This document shows positions 1 to 10,229 of a stretch of DNA of 64,000 nucleotides, piece by piece (positions within the stretch are counted from its first letter, which is position 1; each line of letters opens with the position of its first letter). Location: the NCBI GenBank assembly GCA_019055375.1, contig JAHQIW010007374.1, positions 186,001 to 250,000 on the forward strand, given 5' to 3'. Below the pieces are notes generated by a model that worked only from the letters and a program-made list of their open reading frames with translations, was not told the DNA's origin and did not search any database. Source of the stretch: Parelaphostrongylus tenuis (lineage: Eukaryota > Nematoda > Chromadorea > Rhabditida > Metastrongylidae). Position numbers and translations under genes: made by a program.

Positions 1-1674
1 AGAACCATAGTCGGTTTCTGAATGAACAAGATGAAGAAGCAAAGACTAATGTGCATCATGAAATAATACGATAGACAGTAAATTTCGAAAATCAGCAGGA
101 AGAACGCAGAAACGGCTTCGCATCTGCGAAACTATCTCGCTAATCTAAATAAAGGTTACAGCTCATAACGAAAGAGATCAAGGGAAAGTAGGAAGCCTCT
201 AAGAAGTCTACAAAGTCTTGCTAAAAAGCACTATCGTCATTAAACCTTTTAAAATTATAACTTCTGCATCGATTACAATGATCAGTGCGAATGAGGACCT
301 TTCAAAGACTTTCAGGTCACTACAGACACTTTTATATCGTAACGTGACCCAGTGCGCCCTATTTGTCTTCATCAATCTCGTGTGACATTCTTTTTTTAGG
401 AACAGAAACCAGTTAAGGTTCTGAATAGAAACCTTTCACATCGCTGAGAATGCTGTTTGAACTTTTGCTCTCAAAGTAAAACTCAACATCACTCTCTAGA
501 TTCTGAAAAACTTCAAAGCAAAAACCGATTCTTGCTCTTCAGCGTGTTGTGGCTGTTTACTGACAAATAAATAAAAATTGTGTACTTTTGTGTGATTCCT
601 ATTCGAGTAAACAAGTATGATAATTCAATCCCATATCCCCATATGAATACTGAAGTAGTAAAAGCTGAAGATCTATTATGATAATCTGAATAGATAGCTA
701 ATTCGTGAGAAGGTTTCAACACACTCAAACGTAATTTCAGAATTTAGTGAAATTTCTCAGAACCATAGTAAGAGGAAATCAAACTTGGGGAATTGTGGCG
801 TACTTAAAATTGCTGAAACACATACGAGGCACGTTGATGAACAAATTGCGAACAATGATCAATGATAGTAGTGGAAGTGAATCATAAGAAGCGGAAACGA
901 AAAACCAATTTAGCGGAGATAAACAAAGAGTTTTTATGAAAGTGCAATTGATCAGACCCTTCCTTTTTATGGGAAGCCATGTGATTGTTTTTTATAACAA
1001 AGTCACTCTGTTAAGCTGCGTGAGCTCTTCCCGAGTAGATTTCTCGAAGAAATGCTGTCAATCAGCCAGTCACAATCTTCTCGAAGATCGGTTTATCAAA
1101 GACTAACTTTTTCTAAACGATAGAATGAATTGATGAGGTCCTATAGTCCTCTCGTTTAAGTTACGATAATCTCTCGATTCTCTAGAGACGATATCGGCCA
1201 GTTGACCAGTCGATTGACGATCCGTTGACGTTCATTAGTTTGTGTAAAACCGTACTTTGCTGCTGTAACCCGTGTGTGAGAGAACAGCGCAGCCGAATAA
1301 CTGATCTTTGTAGTTGTAGCGTTAGTCGATGATGATGTTGAAAACATATGGTCATACGCTTTCCATATTCGCTTAATGTTGTTTTTAATGATGATTGAAT
1401 GCCTTTAAGAGATTACAATGGAATGTCCACACCTAGAATAATTACTTTACTTACCGTTCACTTGTTTTTTCATAAAGAGCAGGGAGGAATCCATCCACAA
1501 CAGTGATGGGATAGGAGGAAATCTGAAACCTCAGCTGGGCCTCGAAGCCTTAACTACCCTTTCTTAGGGCTCACGGGGCTCGCAAGTTAACCACTCCAAC
1601 ACCAGGCCTCTTGCTTTGCTTTTCCTCTCGGTCATGTTTTGAACTTATATGTGCTATAAGCGAACAGTTTATTC
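1..1674. other. No gene recognised (AT-rich intergenic)
   Basis: I see no exon with convincing splice sites here. Positions 1500-1640 contain a tRNA-like stretch on the minus strand (inverted B-box-like and A-box-like motifs around 1510-1600), probably a SINE remnant. A 63-codon frame on minus starts at an ATG at 1347 and stops near 1159, but it has no supporting splice context or recognisable domain. Confidence 0.4.
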
Positions 1675-1925
1675 CCATTGATGCAGAGTGATGTGCAAAA
1701 CTTTCGCGTCAGTTAGGACTTGGAACCACATTTCACCTAATCGAGAGGCGCGTGCTCTATCCCTTTAACCACTGACACCTTCTTTGACACCACTCTTTCT
1801 AGGCTAAAACGCATTTACTGTCAGCAACCAACCATCAACGGTGTTGCCTTATAGTCCATATGGATATTGAATTCCAGTTACGCTGACAGATATCGGGTAT
1901 TAGATGATCAATCAATTTATTTCGA
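1675..1925 (-). repeat. tRNA-like dispersed repeat, copy A
   Basis: This ~250 bp stretch matches 6335-6592 in the same orientation. It starts with the shared motif GATGCAGAGTGATGTGCAAA, passes through a block reading like an inverted tRNA (degenerate B box, then GCGCGTGCTCTA), and ends in a shared tail with CTGACAGATATCGGGTATT. The tRNA-like part suggests a SINE-type origin. A tRNA-scanning program would most likely call it a pseudo-tRNA. Confidence 0.6.
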
Positions 1926-2219
1926 GTAATATTATCCAGGTTCCAGCGATGATAGGTTACAAAAAATTAGAAATTCGTCCGTAATATTGAAAATGAAAGT
2001 AGAAAGAAACTGATGTAAAACTTATGGATTATTAATCATCCAGCAGCACTTTGAGATAAGGCGGCTACATTGTGGGAAAGGTCTTTTGAACAAAGTCCAC
2101 CGCACTGCTGACTGGCATCAGCTCACAAATTCTGCTTGAGATAAAAGTTAAAAGATTCAAAGCTCTTTTCGTTGATCAATTCATAAGAGATTTACTGCAG
2201 TCGAGTTTATTGAGCAGTG

Positions 2220-2440
2220 TTAAAGGTGGTTGAATGCATGTCTAGTTTTACAATGACTCGTGGTGGCGCGTCGACGTACTAAGTCAGTGCCATTACCCTC
2301 CTTGAAAAATCCGGTACCAATTCACTGACCCCGGAGAGTGGAAAGCATGGTGAGCCCTGAGCGAGGGATCGAACCGCCAACCTACGTACAAATCGCGTGC
2401 ACATTTATCCACTACGTTACACGAGCTCACTGTGCTTATG
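2220..2440 (-). repeat. SINE-like element (family 1)
   Basis: Shares long similarity with 33000-33295 and shorter blocks with 14845-14980 and 51935-52120. Common motifs are TTGAATGCATGTCTAGTTTT, AATGACTCG, GTACCAATTCACTGACC and a terminal tRNA-like part (GGGATCGAACC, then ATCCACTACGTTACACGAGC) that reads as a tRNA-derived head on the minus strand. Its coding look in one frame is spurious. Confidence 0.6.
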
Positions 2441-3339
2441 ATCTGATTAAAAAACACTGAGTGAAAGCTTATCAGAAGCTTAGATAGACAAAAATGCAAG
2501 ACTTATCGATCTACTTCTCAAAATTGCTTCCATCATGACTTTTCGTTTTCTCAGTGTGATACTGCGTAGGCAGTGATTACGAACATTTCATGGAAGAGCT
2601 TGCAAGAATTTACATCAACAAATGGAGATCATCACAGAAAGATCTTGACAGAAATTTTGTAAGTATTTCTATTAGAATAGGTTACTATTCTGCTTTTACA
2701 TTATAATAAAAGGTTGAGTAACAGTCAGTAAGAAAAAGTTCTAATAGGCGAAAAGGGTGGAGGGATTGGAATTTGACAAGAATCTACGTTATCAGTGCTT
2801 TGCCGTCTGTTGTGGCTTCTCGTTGATAAGAATCAATGTGCTGTTGATAAAATCTGTTTAATGTGCGATTTAAAAGCAAGGAATACATTTGCCGATCGTA
2901 AATACCTTTGAAACACTCATGTGCCGTTGGAAACTCTTTCTAGCAGGAACTAGTTCTGGCTTTATAGCTCGGCCATAGTACAAACTCCGAGCTTTTTAGG
3001 GTCATCTCCTATAGCTCAGCAACTTTTCGAATAAGTGAAGCGCATCTAACCATATCTTTGGGGTATCTGGGCAGTACGAAAAGATGTGTTATTATAAGGA
3101 TTTTACAAACAAGTTTGTTGTGATTGATAGGATGGTAAAGTTATTTAAGAGAATAGCGATATTCTTTTTTGCTCTGTTGATCTATCAGGTTTATGCAAAA
3201 GTATTTGTGGATCAGAATCGTGAATTTTACATCTTTATAATTAGGCTCTAATACATTTTTATCAATCAAAATATGAATCATTCCAATCAACGCATATTTG
3301 TTAATGAGAAATGAGTTTGTTTTTTTTTCTGTGGCTCTA
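2441..3339. other. No gene recognised
   Basis: AT-rich sequence with no open frame flanked by credible splice sites and no repeat that I could match elsewhere in the window. The mariner remnant begins just after it. Confidence 0.35.
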
Positions 3340-3935
3340 AATCGGGGCCTCAGGATTCGACGAACTCTTGGAAGGCGTTTTCTGCATCCTCTTGGTTGTG
3401 GAAGCGTTTTCTTTGCAAGAAATTGTCGAGATGCTTAGAAAAGTGGTAGTCGGTGGGCCCGTGGTCCGATGAATATGGAGAATGGAGTAAAAATTTGCTG
3501 ACCAATTCGTTCAACTTTTGACACGCTCGTTGGGCGTTTTTCTCGGCTGGCTATAACCAAACCGCATAGCTATGCATCAGCCTTTTTCACCTTTCGAATA
3601 TTTTCCAAATGATAAACGGCCGTAAAATGGGCGACGTTGAGTACTTCTGCAACATTTCGTGCAGTCTTAAGAGAATCAGCTTTGATGATTCCTCGAAACT
3701 GGTCCTTGTCAACTTCTCATGGCCGGCCACTACATTCCTCATCTTCAAGGCTTCCGTCTCCACTAAAAAACTTCTTAAACCACCATCGAACTCTACGTTC
3801 GTTTGCAGTTTTGTGATGAATATATTTGATGTTCGATGTGTCTTTGTTTTTTTACGATCTATTGAAAACTCACAATTCGAAAGCCGAATTACTTTTACAC
3901 CAATCAACATCCTTCCCGTAGTCTGGAATATATAG
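3340..3935 (-). pseudogene. Mariner transposase remnant, internally deleted (copy 1)
   Basis: On minus, translated pieces match the mariner transposase family in order. The N-terminal DNA-binding part lies at about 3935-3600, with fragments such as VAEVLNVAHF and YHLENIRKVKKADA read across frame changes. A junction follows at about 3560-3480, then the C-terminal DYHFSKHLDNFLQ and QEDAENAFQEFVES at about 3455-3350. The central part carrying the first catalytic Asp residues is missing and several frameshifts and stops are present, so it cannot encode an active enzyme. The sequence type resembles the Hsmar1/cecropia-like mariner branch (inference from motif wording). It shares its left context with the second remnant at 8835-9125. 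Confidence 0.75.
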
Positions 3936-3944
3936 AAGGTAAGT

Positions 3945-4100
3945 ATTATACCTCTATTTTGAGTGTTTTATTGAGACAGTGCTCACATTTCAGTATATTC
4001 ATAATTATTACTCAAGCCAACTTGTATCGGGCTGTACTACAAGAGCCCATTTAACGAGCCACATGACAAGATCGCTCGAGTAATAATTATGAGAAAATGA
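3945..4100. mobile_element. Short foldback MITE inserted in a duplicated segment
   Basis: Contains an inverted pair, ATAATTATTACTC at about 4000-4012 and GAGTAATAATTATGAG at about 4077-4092, around a core with CGGGCTGTACTACAAGAGCCCA. Core and ends resemble parts of the larger foldback elements at 9750-9960, 4885-5311 and 34735-35190. The paralogous stretch near 9100-9150 lacks this block, which fits an insertion after the duplication. Confidence 0.55.
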
Positions 4101-4144
4101 ATAGCAACTAATCTGTCATCAGCAATAAAACCTGAAGTGAGAAA

Positions 4145-4475
4145 TGCGCGCTAAAATGATGTTAACGTAGTCACATCTATTCGTGAACATATTCCAGTAT
4201 CAAACGGCACATTTCAACAATGCAAAAACCGTGATATAAACTATTAGCCAATAAATCATGTAGGGAAGCCGTGCTGATTTTTCGTTAGCAGAGGCATTAA
4301 TCAGATCCTCAGGGAAAAATTGGCTGCATTAGTTGAGTAACAGATCCAATGCAAAGTCAGCTTAGCACCAGTGAAGCAGAACACCAAAGATCAACAAAAG
4401 AACAAGGAATACTGACAAAGTAAAATTTGCTTTCCAAAAAGTTCTAGAGTAGACTGGTACTACAGGCTGATGTCT
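4145..4475 (-). pseudogene. Broken paralog (copy 1) of the membrane-anchored exon at 9184-9408
   Basis: Read on minus, the segment gives a hydrophobic stretch (SVFLVLLLIFGVLLHWC) followed by stops and then FALLKCAV-stop-YWNMFTNRC. It lines up with the intact HALLKCTVCYCNILANEC of the exon at 9184-9408. In both places a mariner remnant lies just downstream on minus, so exon plus mariner look duplicated together. In-frame stops make this copy non-functional. The family is not recognised. Confidence 0.45.
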
Positions 4476-4884
4476 GTGCCTTGTTAGAAAATTGCACACA
4501 TTGAATAAGCTCATTCTGCCCAATATGAGTCCTGAAGTGCCATTAAACGAGTGGACAGTGCTCAAAATGTGCCAGGTAATTGGCCACTTGTTCTTGCCTG
4601 TAAATTTTCTTTTCCCCTTCGTTCCTCTTTGGGAACTGTGCAAACGGATAGCTGCATTATTAGATCCAGTTGAATTCAACTTTTTCGAGACCTATGGGAA
4701 TTATGGACTGGTTTTGCTTCACATAGATATAGCTCTTCTATTACATACTGCCCTAAGACCGAGCGTAATGCGTCAACATCGTTGACTTCTTGTCATATAT
4801 TATAGTTGTGCTATGAGTGTTCACCCTTTTACTTCAATCAAACAGGTTATTTATCTCATAAAAGTACTTTGAGTCATACATTAC

Positions 4885-5311
4885 TATATTTGATAATTAT
4901 TTCTTGAGGGAACATGTCATGTGGGCCTATTTATGGGGCCTTGTACCGCCCGATACACCTATTTCGGCCCTGGCAGCCTCGTCAGTCTGGCAGAACCTTC
5001 GTCTTTAGCCAATCCTCTCGGACATTCCTACATCCCCTTATAGAGTATGCGACGACGTACGGTTCAAAAACGGCACAATATTTCAAAACTAACATGCAAG
5101 AACAATCGAGTGTAAAACACTGCCAATCTAGCGTTCTACCTCATTCTACAGTGCGTGTAAATTGTACGTCGTCGCTTGCTCTATATAGGGGATGTAGGGG
5201 TCTCTGAGAGGATTGGCTAAAGACGAAGGGCCTGCCCGTCTGGCAAGATGTGTATCGGGCAGTACAAATGTACAGACCACATCACTAATGGCTCAAGTAA
5301 TATTAACAGAT
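4885..5311. mobile_element. Foldback (long inverted repeat) element
   Basis: The left arm (about 4885-5060) and right arm (about 5155-5311) are imperfect reverse complements around a spacer of roughly 95 bp. Matching pairs include CTTCGTCTTTAGCCAATCCT with GGATTGGCTAAAGACGAAG, and GCGACGACGTAC with GTACGTCGTCGC. The same arm sequence recurs at 9750-9960, 10230-10885 and 34735-35190. No transposase frame is present, so this is a non-autonomous MITE/foldback-type element. It could fold into a long hairpin if transcribed. Confidence 0.75.
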
Positions 5312-5624
5312 GTATTTACATTTGAGCGCTGTTTCAAGGAATTACTCAAAACAAATGGTATAATCCATCACTCACAGATGTATTTCATATTGGCAACAAA
5401 AATAATGATATCAGGTTATTCCGCATTAGTGTCCGACCTGCGACTTTTTCTTGTTTATGTTTCGCATTGCGAATGTCGTGTTATCAAATTCCACTGCAAA
5501 GATTTATTTCATGCACTTTCGCTTATTGTGGTCGACTAGTGATATGAATTGTTTTGAAGCAATTTTGCGGGATGTAGTTTCAGATGTCAAATCAGCAATG
5601 TCGGTAAATCTACTTACATGAGTT

Positions 5625-6300
5625 CAGTTTCCAACGTACGCTGATCAAATACGTGTGCACTGTTTGGCAAGTTGTAGAACAACTCGATGTAAACATCTCA
5701 ACCGCTGCGAAGCATTCTAGGGAAATCGCAAAGTCAACGAAGCTTGAACAATGGATGCCGCGCAAAATGACTTACAACCGAAGAAATGGCACTTTAGAGA
5801 TATTGTCACCGGCTTTTGTGCGCATTTGAAGCAACCCGTTTTTTTCGACAGTATTTTGGAGTGCGGCAAAAAATGAATTCGCTGTGATAATCGCCATCAA
5901 TCGACTCTGTGGTTCAGAGGAACTCTAGTGCACTACGAAAATGCGCCAAAACAAAGGCATTGTAGTCGTTTGGTGGTTCACGGCTGCCTTCATTCATCAC
6001 ACCTTCCTGAGTCCGGGTGAAACAATTACGGCGATTCCGATGAAATACTTCCGGCAATTCGACGGAATGCATTAAGAATTTTTAAGGTTGCTTCCTGCAC
6101 TGGGCAACAGAAAGAGACCAATCTTTCTTCACAACCACGAGCGGTCATATTTGGCACTACGACGATGTAAAAGTAGAACAACCTAAGCTACGCAACTCTA
6201 CTTTAGAGACTAATTCGCCAATGCTCTCGCCTACTGAGTATCACTTGTCTAAGCGTCTCTGCAATTTCTTTTATGCTTCATCGTTCCCAGAGGATCGAAT
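5625..6300 (+). pseudogene. Mariner transposase pseudogene (plus-strand copy)
   Basis: The plus strand encodes a recognisable but broken mariner transposase. Pieces include LEQWMPRKMT, IVVVWWFTAAFIHHTFLSPG with GETITA, FRQFDGMH, LLPALGNRKRPIFLHN (family consensus PALVNRKGPILLHDNARPH) and a terminal degraded YHL-K-L-NF block near 6240-6270. Stops and frameshifts occur throughout. The catalytic segment expected as LHDNARPH reads LHNHERSY, so the second catalytic Asp is lost as well. Target-site boundaries were not resolved. Confidence 0.75.
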
Positions 6301-6334
6301 TTCAGGGCAACTAGGTATGCAAAAACACACCCTT

Positions 6335-6592
6335 TGATGTAGAGTGATGTGCAAAGGTTTCGAGTCAAGTGGGACTCGATCACACATCTCACTCTATCCG
6401 GGAGCGCGTGCTCTAACCCGTTGCACTACTGACGCTCGTTTTGCGCACCACTCTTTCTAAGCTACAACGGATCTATCTGTCAGCCGCCCACCGTCAACGG
6501 CCTGGTCCGGGTGATCGGTATTGGACTAAGAGACATTGAACTCAGTCATGCTAACAGATATTGGGTATTCATGATCAAATTAAATTATTTTT
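6335..6592 (-). repeat. tRNA-like dispersed repeat, copy B
   Basis: Same unit and orientation as 1675-1925. Its first ~110 bp are also an imperfect inverted copy of 6640-6750. On minus it shows GTTAGAGCACGCGCT, then GTGATCGAGTCCCACTTGA, i.e. A-box-like and B-box-like (GATCGAGTCCC) motifs about 40 bp apart, as in tRNA-derived SINEs. The tail ends in ATTGGGTATTCATGATCAAA, as in copy A. Confidence 0.6.
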
Positions 6593-6593
6593 T

Positions 6594-6792
6594 ATTTAAC
6601 CGCTTTTAGCGGTGGTATGAGCATTTAAGCGCGCAAAACAGGCGTCAGTAGTGTGACAGGTTAGAGCACGCGCTTCTGGGTAGAGTAAGATGTGGGTTCG
6701 AGTCCCGCTTGAACCGAAAGCTTTGCACATCACTCTACATCAATGAAGTAGATTTAAATGTTCATACTACCGCTAGAAGCGGTTAAATAGAA
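6594..6792 (+). mobile_element. MITE with terminal inverted repeats and a tRNA-like core
   Basis: The ends are inverted repeats of about 35 bp: ATTTAACCGCTTTTAGCGGT at the left and ACCGCTAGAAGCGGTTAAAT at the right, followed inward by GGTATGAGCATTTAA against TTAAATGTTCATACT. Between them lies a plus-strand tRNA-like block with GTTAGAGCACGCGCTT and a good B box (GGTTCGAGTCC). Element length is about 199 bp with AT-rich flanks. The same core is found without these ends at 1675 and 6335. Confidence 0.7.
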
Positions 6793-7461
6793 AAGAATCC
6801 CATTTAGTTATGCGAGAAAACCGTTTCTCATTGGCAGAAATGTGTAATTTATCGATTTCATCCCGACTAATAAAGTTTATTATTGATCAAGATTTGCCAC
6901 ATGAAAAGTTAGGGTTTTCTTAAAATAGTTTCTAGCCCATTTAGAGCTAATGAGTGGTAACAGTGGATAAGTATTGGCAAATAATACTGATAATAACAAC
7001 GACAGCGAGAAAAAAATGATTAAAATAATGTCTTTGACAATCGTTCCCAAACTATTTCTGGAATTTCAGAAAGTTGGCTAGAACAGTAATGATGATATCA
7101 GTAAATAATATGTAAAAGTTGAAAATTTCCAATGGGACATCTTATGCGGATCCAATTTTTCGAAAGTCTCCTTTGAAGCTGTACAATCATTTTACTCTCA
7201 AGACCCAATTTACTTTTCTTGCTGACTCACATTTTGTTCTATTTTTATTATATGACCATACGTTGTATCTAGTTTTGGGCTATTCTTCAACCAGCTCAAA
7301 TAGGAGTGGCCGACAAAAAAAGAGTTCTATCATGTTTGTGCAAGACATGTAGCAAGCATGAATTGTTGCGGGAGATTCTAAACTAATTGAATATCTATTC
7401 CACTTGGAATGGCGATCTGAGCGTTGAAATTGAAGCGTTTGAATAGTTATCGTCTTCTTAC

Positions 7462-7793
7462 AGAAGGTGAACATGAATACTATCTAGGACAGGGAGTGCG
7501 CCGAGCACCTGGTCTATAGTTGCAGCGCAGACGTCTACTGAAAGGGCCGTCAGTGATATTGTTCCAGCATGGATGCGTGGCCCCAACAATAGCGTTTTAT
7601 GGTTCGCGAAGGATTCATATGGTCTCGTGTTGATGATTCTGCTACCCAGAATTAAATCGTGACCCATTTTGTCTTCAAAGTTACCACATATCATTGTTCT
7701 TGAGAAACTTTCTGCCTCCTTGATACTAATATTGTTGACATTTATAACATTTGTTCTATGTGGCCACCAAATGATCCACTCGTAATATCCCTT
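7462..7793 (-). CDS. Candidate internal exon, product unknown
   Basis: An open frame of 110 codons on minus is bounded by an AAAACAG acceptor (7797-7794) and a GTAAGA donor (7461-7456). It includes peptide pieces WIIWWPHRTNV, MICGNFEDKMGH and SVDVCAATIDQVLGALPVLD. I do not recognise the family. Upstream and downstream partner exons were not found, so it may be a chance frame or a fragment of an old element. Confidence 0.3.
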
Positions 7794-8834
7794 CTGTTTT
7801 CAAGAGCTTTTTGGCCAGCTTGGAAAATTGGCAAAATTTGTTTTGCCCTGAAAAAAGCCAGCCCATTATAGACCTGAGGTTATTCAATAGTGCTCAGTTT
7901 TAAGCGAGGTCTCAAAAGCAGTCGAATAAGAAGAGAATGTCATATGCTTTTACCAGCCATCGAACAATCGACTGTAAATCCTTACAATGTCAGGTGACTC
8001 TTTCACTTGACGTACAGTGATGAATCTAGAAGACTGAAACGCATGCTAGGCACTATAAGTGCCATGCCAGGCCGCTGAAAAGCTTGAAATACGCTACCAG
8101 AATACTCAGTAGTACCTGTAGCCTTTTATTCCTTGCTGTAATATCAACTGAAATGAGCACGGTATTACTTAGAATTGGTATTGTAAATGACTTAGTAACA
8201 TCAGTTTGTCTAGAGGACATCATGAATTTTATGGTAAAAAAAGCATTCACCACGAAAGTTTGCAGTGATGTGATCGGCTCTACAAAAAGGGAAATCGCTA
8301 ACTCAAAAAAAAAATCCTCCCTTTTTGAAAAGGATATGGTCGTTTTCCATGCGTAACAACACTTGATGAAAATGTGCTCGTGGGTAGGGCTGTTAGTTAT
8401 TGGAGAAGGATTTTCTCGATTAGGGGTACCTATTGCGCCCTTGCCATCATAACGTTTAAGTCGTGCGTAAGAAATTCGCAGTGAAGAGACAAAAAGTGGA
8501 ATAAAGGGCAGTGGATCGATTTATGGTTCCAGCCAAATTTGCCAACATTAGGCATTAGAGGCCAAAAATGACAACCACTAATCATCCATCCGCAGAATCA
8601 AAGTTTTCATACTTACTGAATAGTCTTGAACTGTAATCAGATGATATCAGGAGAATTTGGCATTGAGAAAGAGGTAAGCAGTCTGAAAAATAGACGCGTT
8701 GTTGTGTAGAAATAGCTGGAAACAGTCGTTGCGCCCAAATGTGAACGCGTCTTTGTATCGGGTTTATGCAAAAATAATTCCGGTTTTCGCACAATCTAAA
8801 ACGGCAACTAACTTCACAGAAAGAATCGTAGAAT

Positions 8835-9125
8835 GGTTGACTTACTAGCTCTTCTGCGGCATCTCGTGCAGTTTTGAGAGGATCACCTTCGATGATCGCT
8901 TTCCCATGACGCCTAATGAACTTGGTGCAAAAGTATTTTTGGAATGAGCCTTTTTACGAAATTTTTTGAGTCACCATTGCACCCTGCAATTGTTAACAAT
9001 TTCTGACCCAACACAATGCGCAGTTACTGTTTCGAATTGCTTAACTGCTTCACGATAAATTTCAAATCACGTTGTGAAAACTTTTACACCAAGCAATAAC
9101 CTTTCCATAGTCCTAATTAAATAAA
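8835..9125 (-). pseudogene. Mariner transposase N-terminal remnant (copy 2)
   Basis: On minus this begins near 9125 with the typical mariner start context (a GGTGTAAAAGTTTTCACAAC-like stretch) and continues through a degraded N-terminal part to about 8835. It parallels 3935-3600 of copy 1, including the pattern GATCACCTTCGATGATCGC against GAATCAGCTTTGATGATTCC. No C-terminal catalytic part follows. It is dead. Confidence 0.6.
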
Positions 9126-9183
9126 CAAATAGTCAGTAACAAGCCATTAGCGACAAAACTTAAAGTAAGAAATACGTACTTAC

Positions 9184-9408
9184 AAGACGGCATTCATTTG
9201 CAAGTATATTGCAATAACAAACGGTGCATTTCAGCAATGCGTGAACCGTAAATTCATTTTCACCAACCTCATAGCTCAATGATGGCTTCTGAGTACATAT
9301 GATATGACGATTGAAGGTGGCTGTCCAAGCATATTTCACGCCGATAATTATTCCTAAAGATAGTAGACAAACGACTCGGAGAGTGTTGGTGATTGTATGC
9401 AAACCATA
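9184..9408 (-). CDS. Candidate exon of a short membrane-anchored Cys-rich protein (copy 2)
   Basis: A 75-codon open exon on minus runs from a TATTATAG acceptor (9410-9409) to a strong GTAAGT donor (9183-9178). The peptide has a hydrophobic segment (VVCLLSLGIIIGV) that could be a signal anchor, then a Cys-containing part (HIICTQ, LLKCTVCYCNILANEC). Related sequence occurs broken at 4145-4475 and partially at 9970-10080, which argues for a real gene family. A possible next exon lies at 8795-8637 (TTTTAG acceptor, phase 0, stop TGA), with the mariner remnant in the intervening intron. No start exon was identified and function is unknown. Confidence 0.4.
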
Positions 9409-9449
9409 CTATAATAGTAAACAATAAGATAAATATAATATTACAATAT

Positions 9450-9720
9450 TCCAGTGGTGGCGCCGTATCCGATTGGCTGTGATGCTCGTCACGCGCCTGT
9501 GAAGCCGAGTTCCACTCCCCACCTCTCTTCGGCGGTCAACAGCAGCGTCCTATAGAACGGCGTAGTAAGCTATTATCAACATTGCAAAAAGAGTACCTCA
9601 ACCAGTATTCTACGCCGTTCAAGAAGAAGACGAAAAAATGAATTGAATGCTAGAAGCGCTGGGATCCGCACAGTGAAAAAAACATTGTAATGACGGATCA
9701 AATGAAGTGCTAAAATCTTA
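9450..9720 (+). repeat. Dispersed repeat, inverted relative to 24590-24840
   Basis: Shares, in reverse complement, many blocks with 24590-24840: the GGGATCCGCACAGTG / CACTGTGCGGATCCC pair, a CATTACAATG-flanked ATGACGGATCAAAT, GACGACGAA-type Arg/Lys-rich runs and the AGCCGAGTTCCACTCCCCACC segment. No coding potential. The class is uncertain (SINE or MITE). Confidence 0.5.
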
Positions 9721-9749
9721 CAATGTTTAATATATAAATATATTATTAT

Positions 9750-9962
9750 TTACATATATAAAGAGGACTGAAGCTTGCCGAGAGGAATGACTAAAGACGA
9801 AGCGTCTGCCCGACTGACAAGGCTGCTCAAGGCCGAAACACGCGTATCGGGCTGTTTTTAAGAGCCCATAACAGGCCATATAACATGTTGGCTAAAATAA
9901 TAATTATGAAATATATCGAAATTTGAGTGTGGTCTTGAGAAAACTTTCGAAACAAGCGGTAT
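9750..9962. mobile_element. Foldback MITE, single arm
   Basis: Corresponds to one arm of the elements at 4885-5311 and 34735-35190. It contains GACTAAAGACGAAGCGTCTG, GGCCGAAACACGCGTATCGG, AATAATAATTATGA and a terminal TTTGAGTGTGGTCTTGAGAA. It interrupts the third paralogous exon (9970-10080) immediately after the HQSF codons. Confidence 0.6.
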
Positions 9963-9969
9963 GTTAAAA

Positions 9970-10080
9970 TAGGTATAAAACGACTGGTGTTCACAAATCC
10001 TTTGGAGAGCCGTGAAGCGCACCACTCCAATGAACATCAAAGAGATAAAAAGGACATATTTGGCTTTACTGTTTACATTG
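9970..10080 (-). pseudogene. Third membrane-anchored paralog, interrupted by a MITE
   Basis: On minus the frame gives KYVLFISLMFIGVV then ICEHQSF, aligning with CLLSLGIIIGVK and ICTQKPSL of the exon at 9184-9408. The similarity ends where the foldback element 9750-9962 begins, so the exon seems broken by that insertion. Start codon and partner exons were not found. Confidence 0.35.
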
Positions 10081-10229
10081 GGTACAATGACAAGCGAAAG
10101 CTTGCTGATATGTGAGATCAGTGTATCACTTTTCTAAGAGGATTTGATTGATATAAAGCGCAAACTCAAGAAAACGACCTTTCATTGTGCATGGCAGAGG
10201 CAACTCTAACAGCTATTCTATAATATGCC

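Noticed and set aside
1156..1347. 63-codon minus frame starting with ATG
   Set aside because: No splice sites of quality, no domain, and an ordinary length for chance in this window.
4492..4785. 97-codon plus frame with hydrophobic segments
   Set aside because: Antisense to the broken membrane-anchored paralog and without splice or start support.
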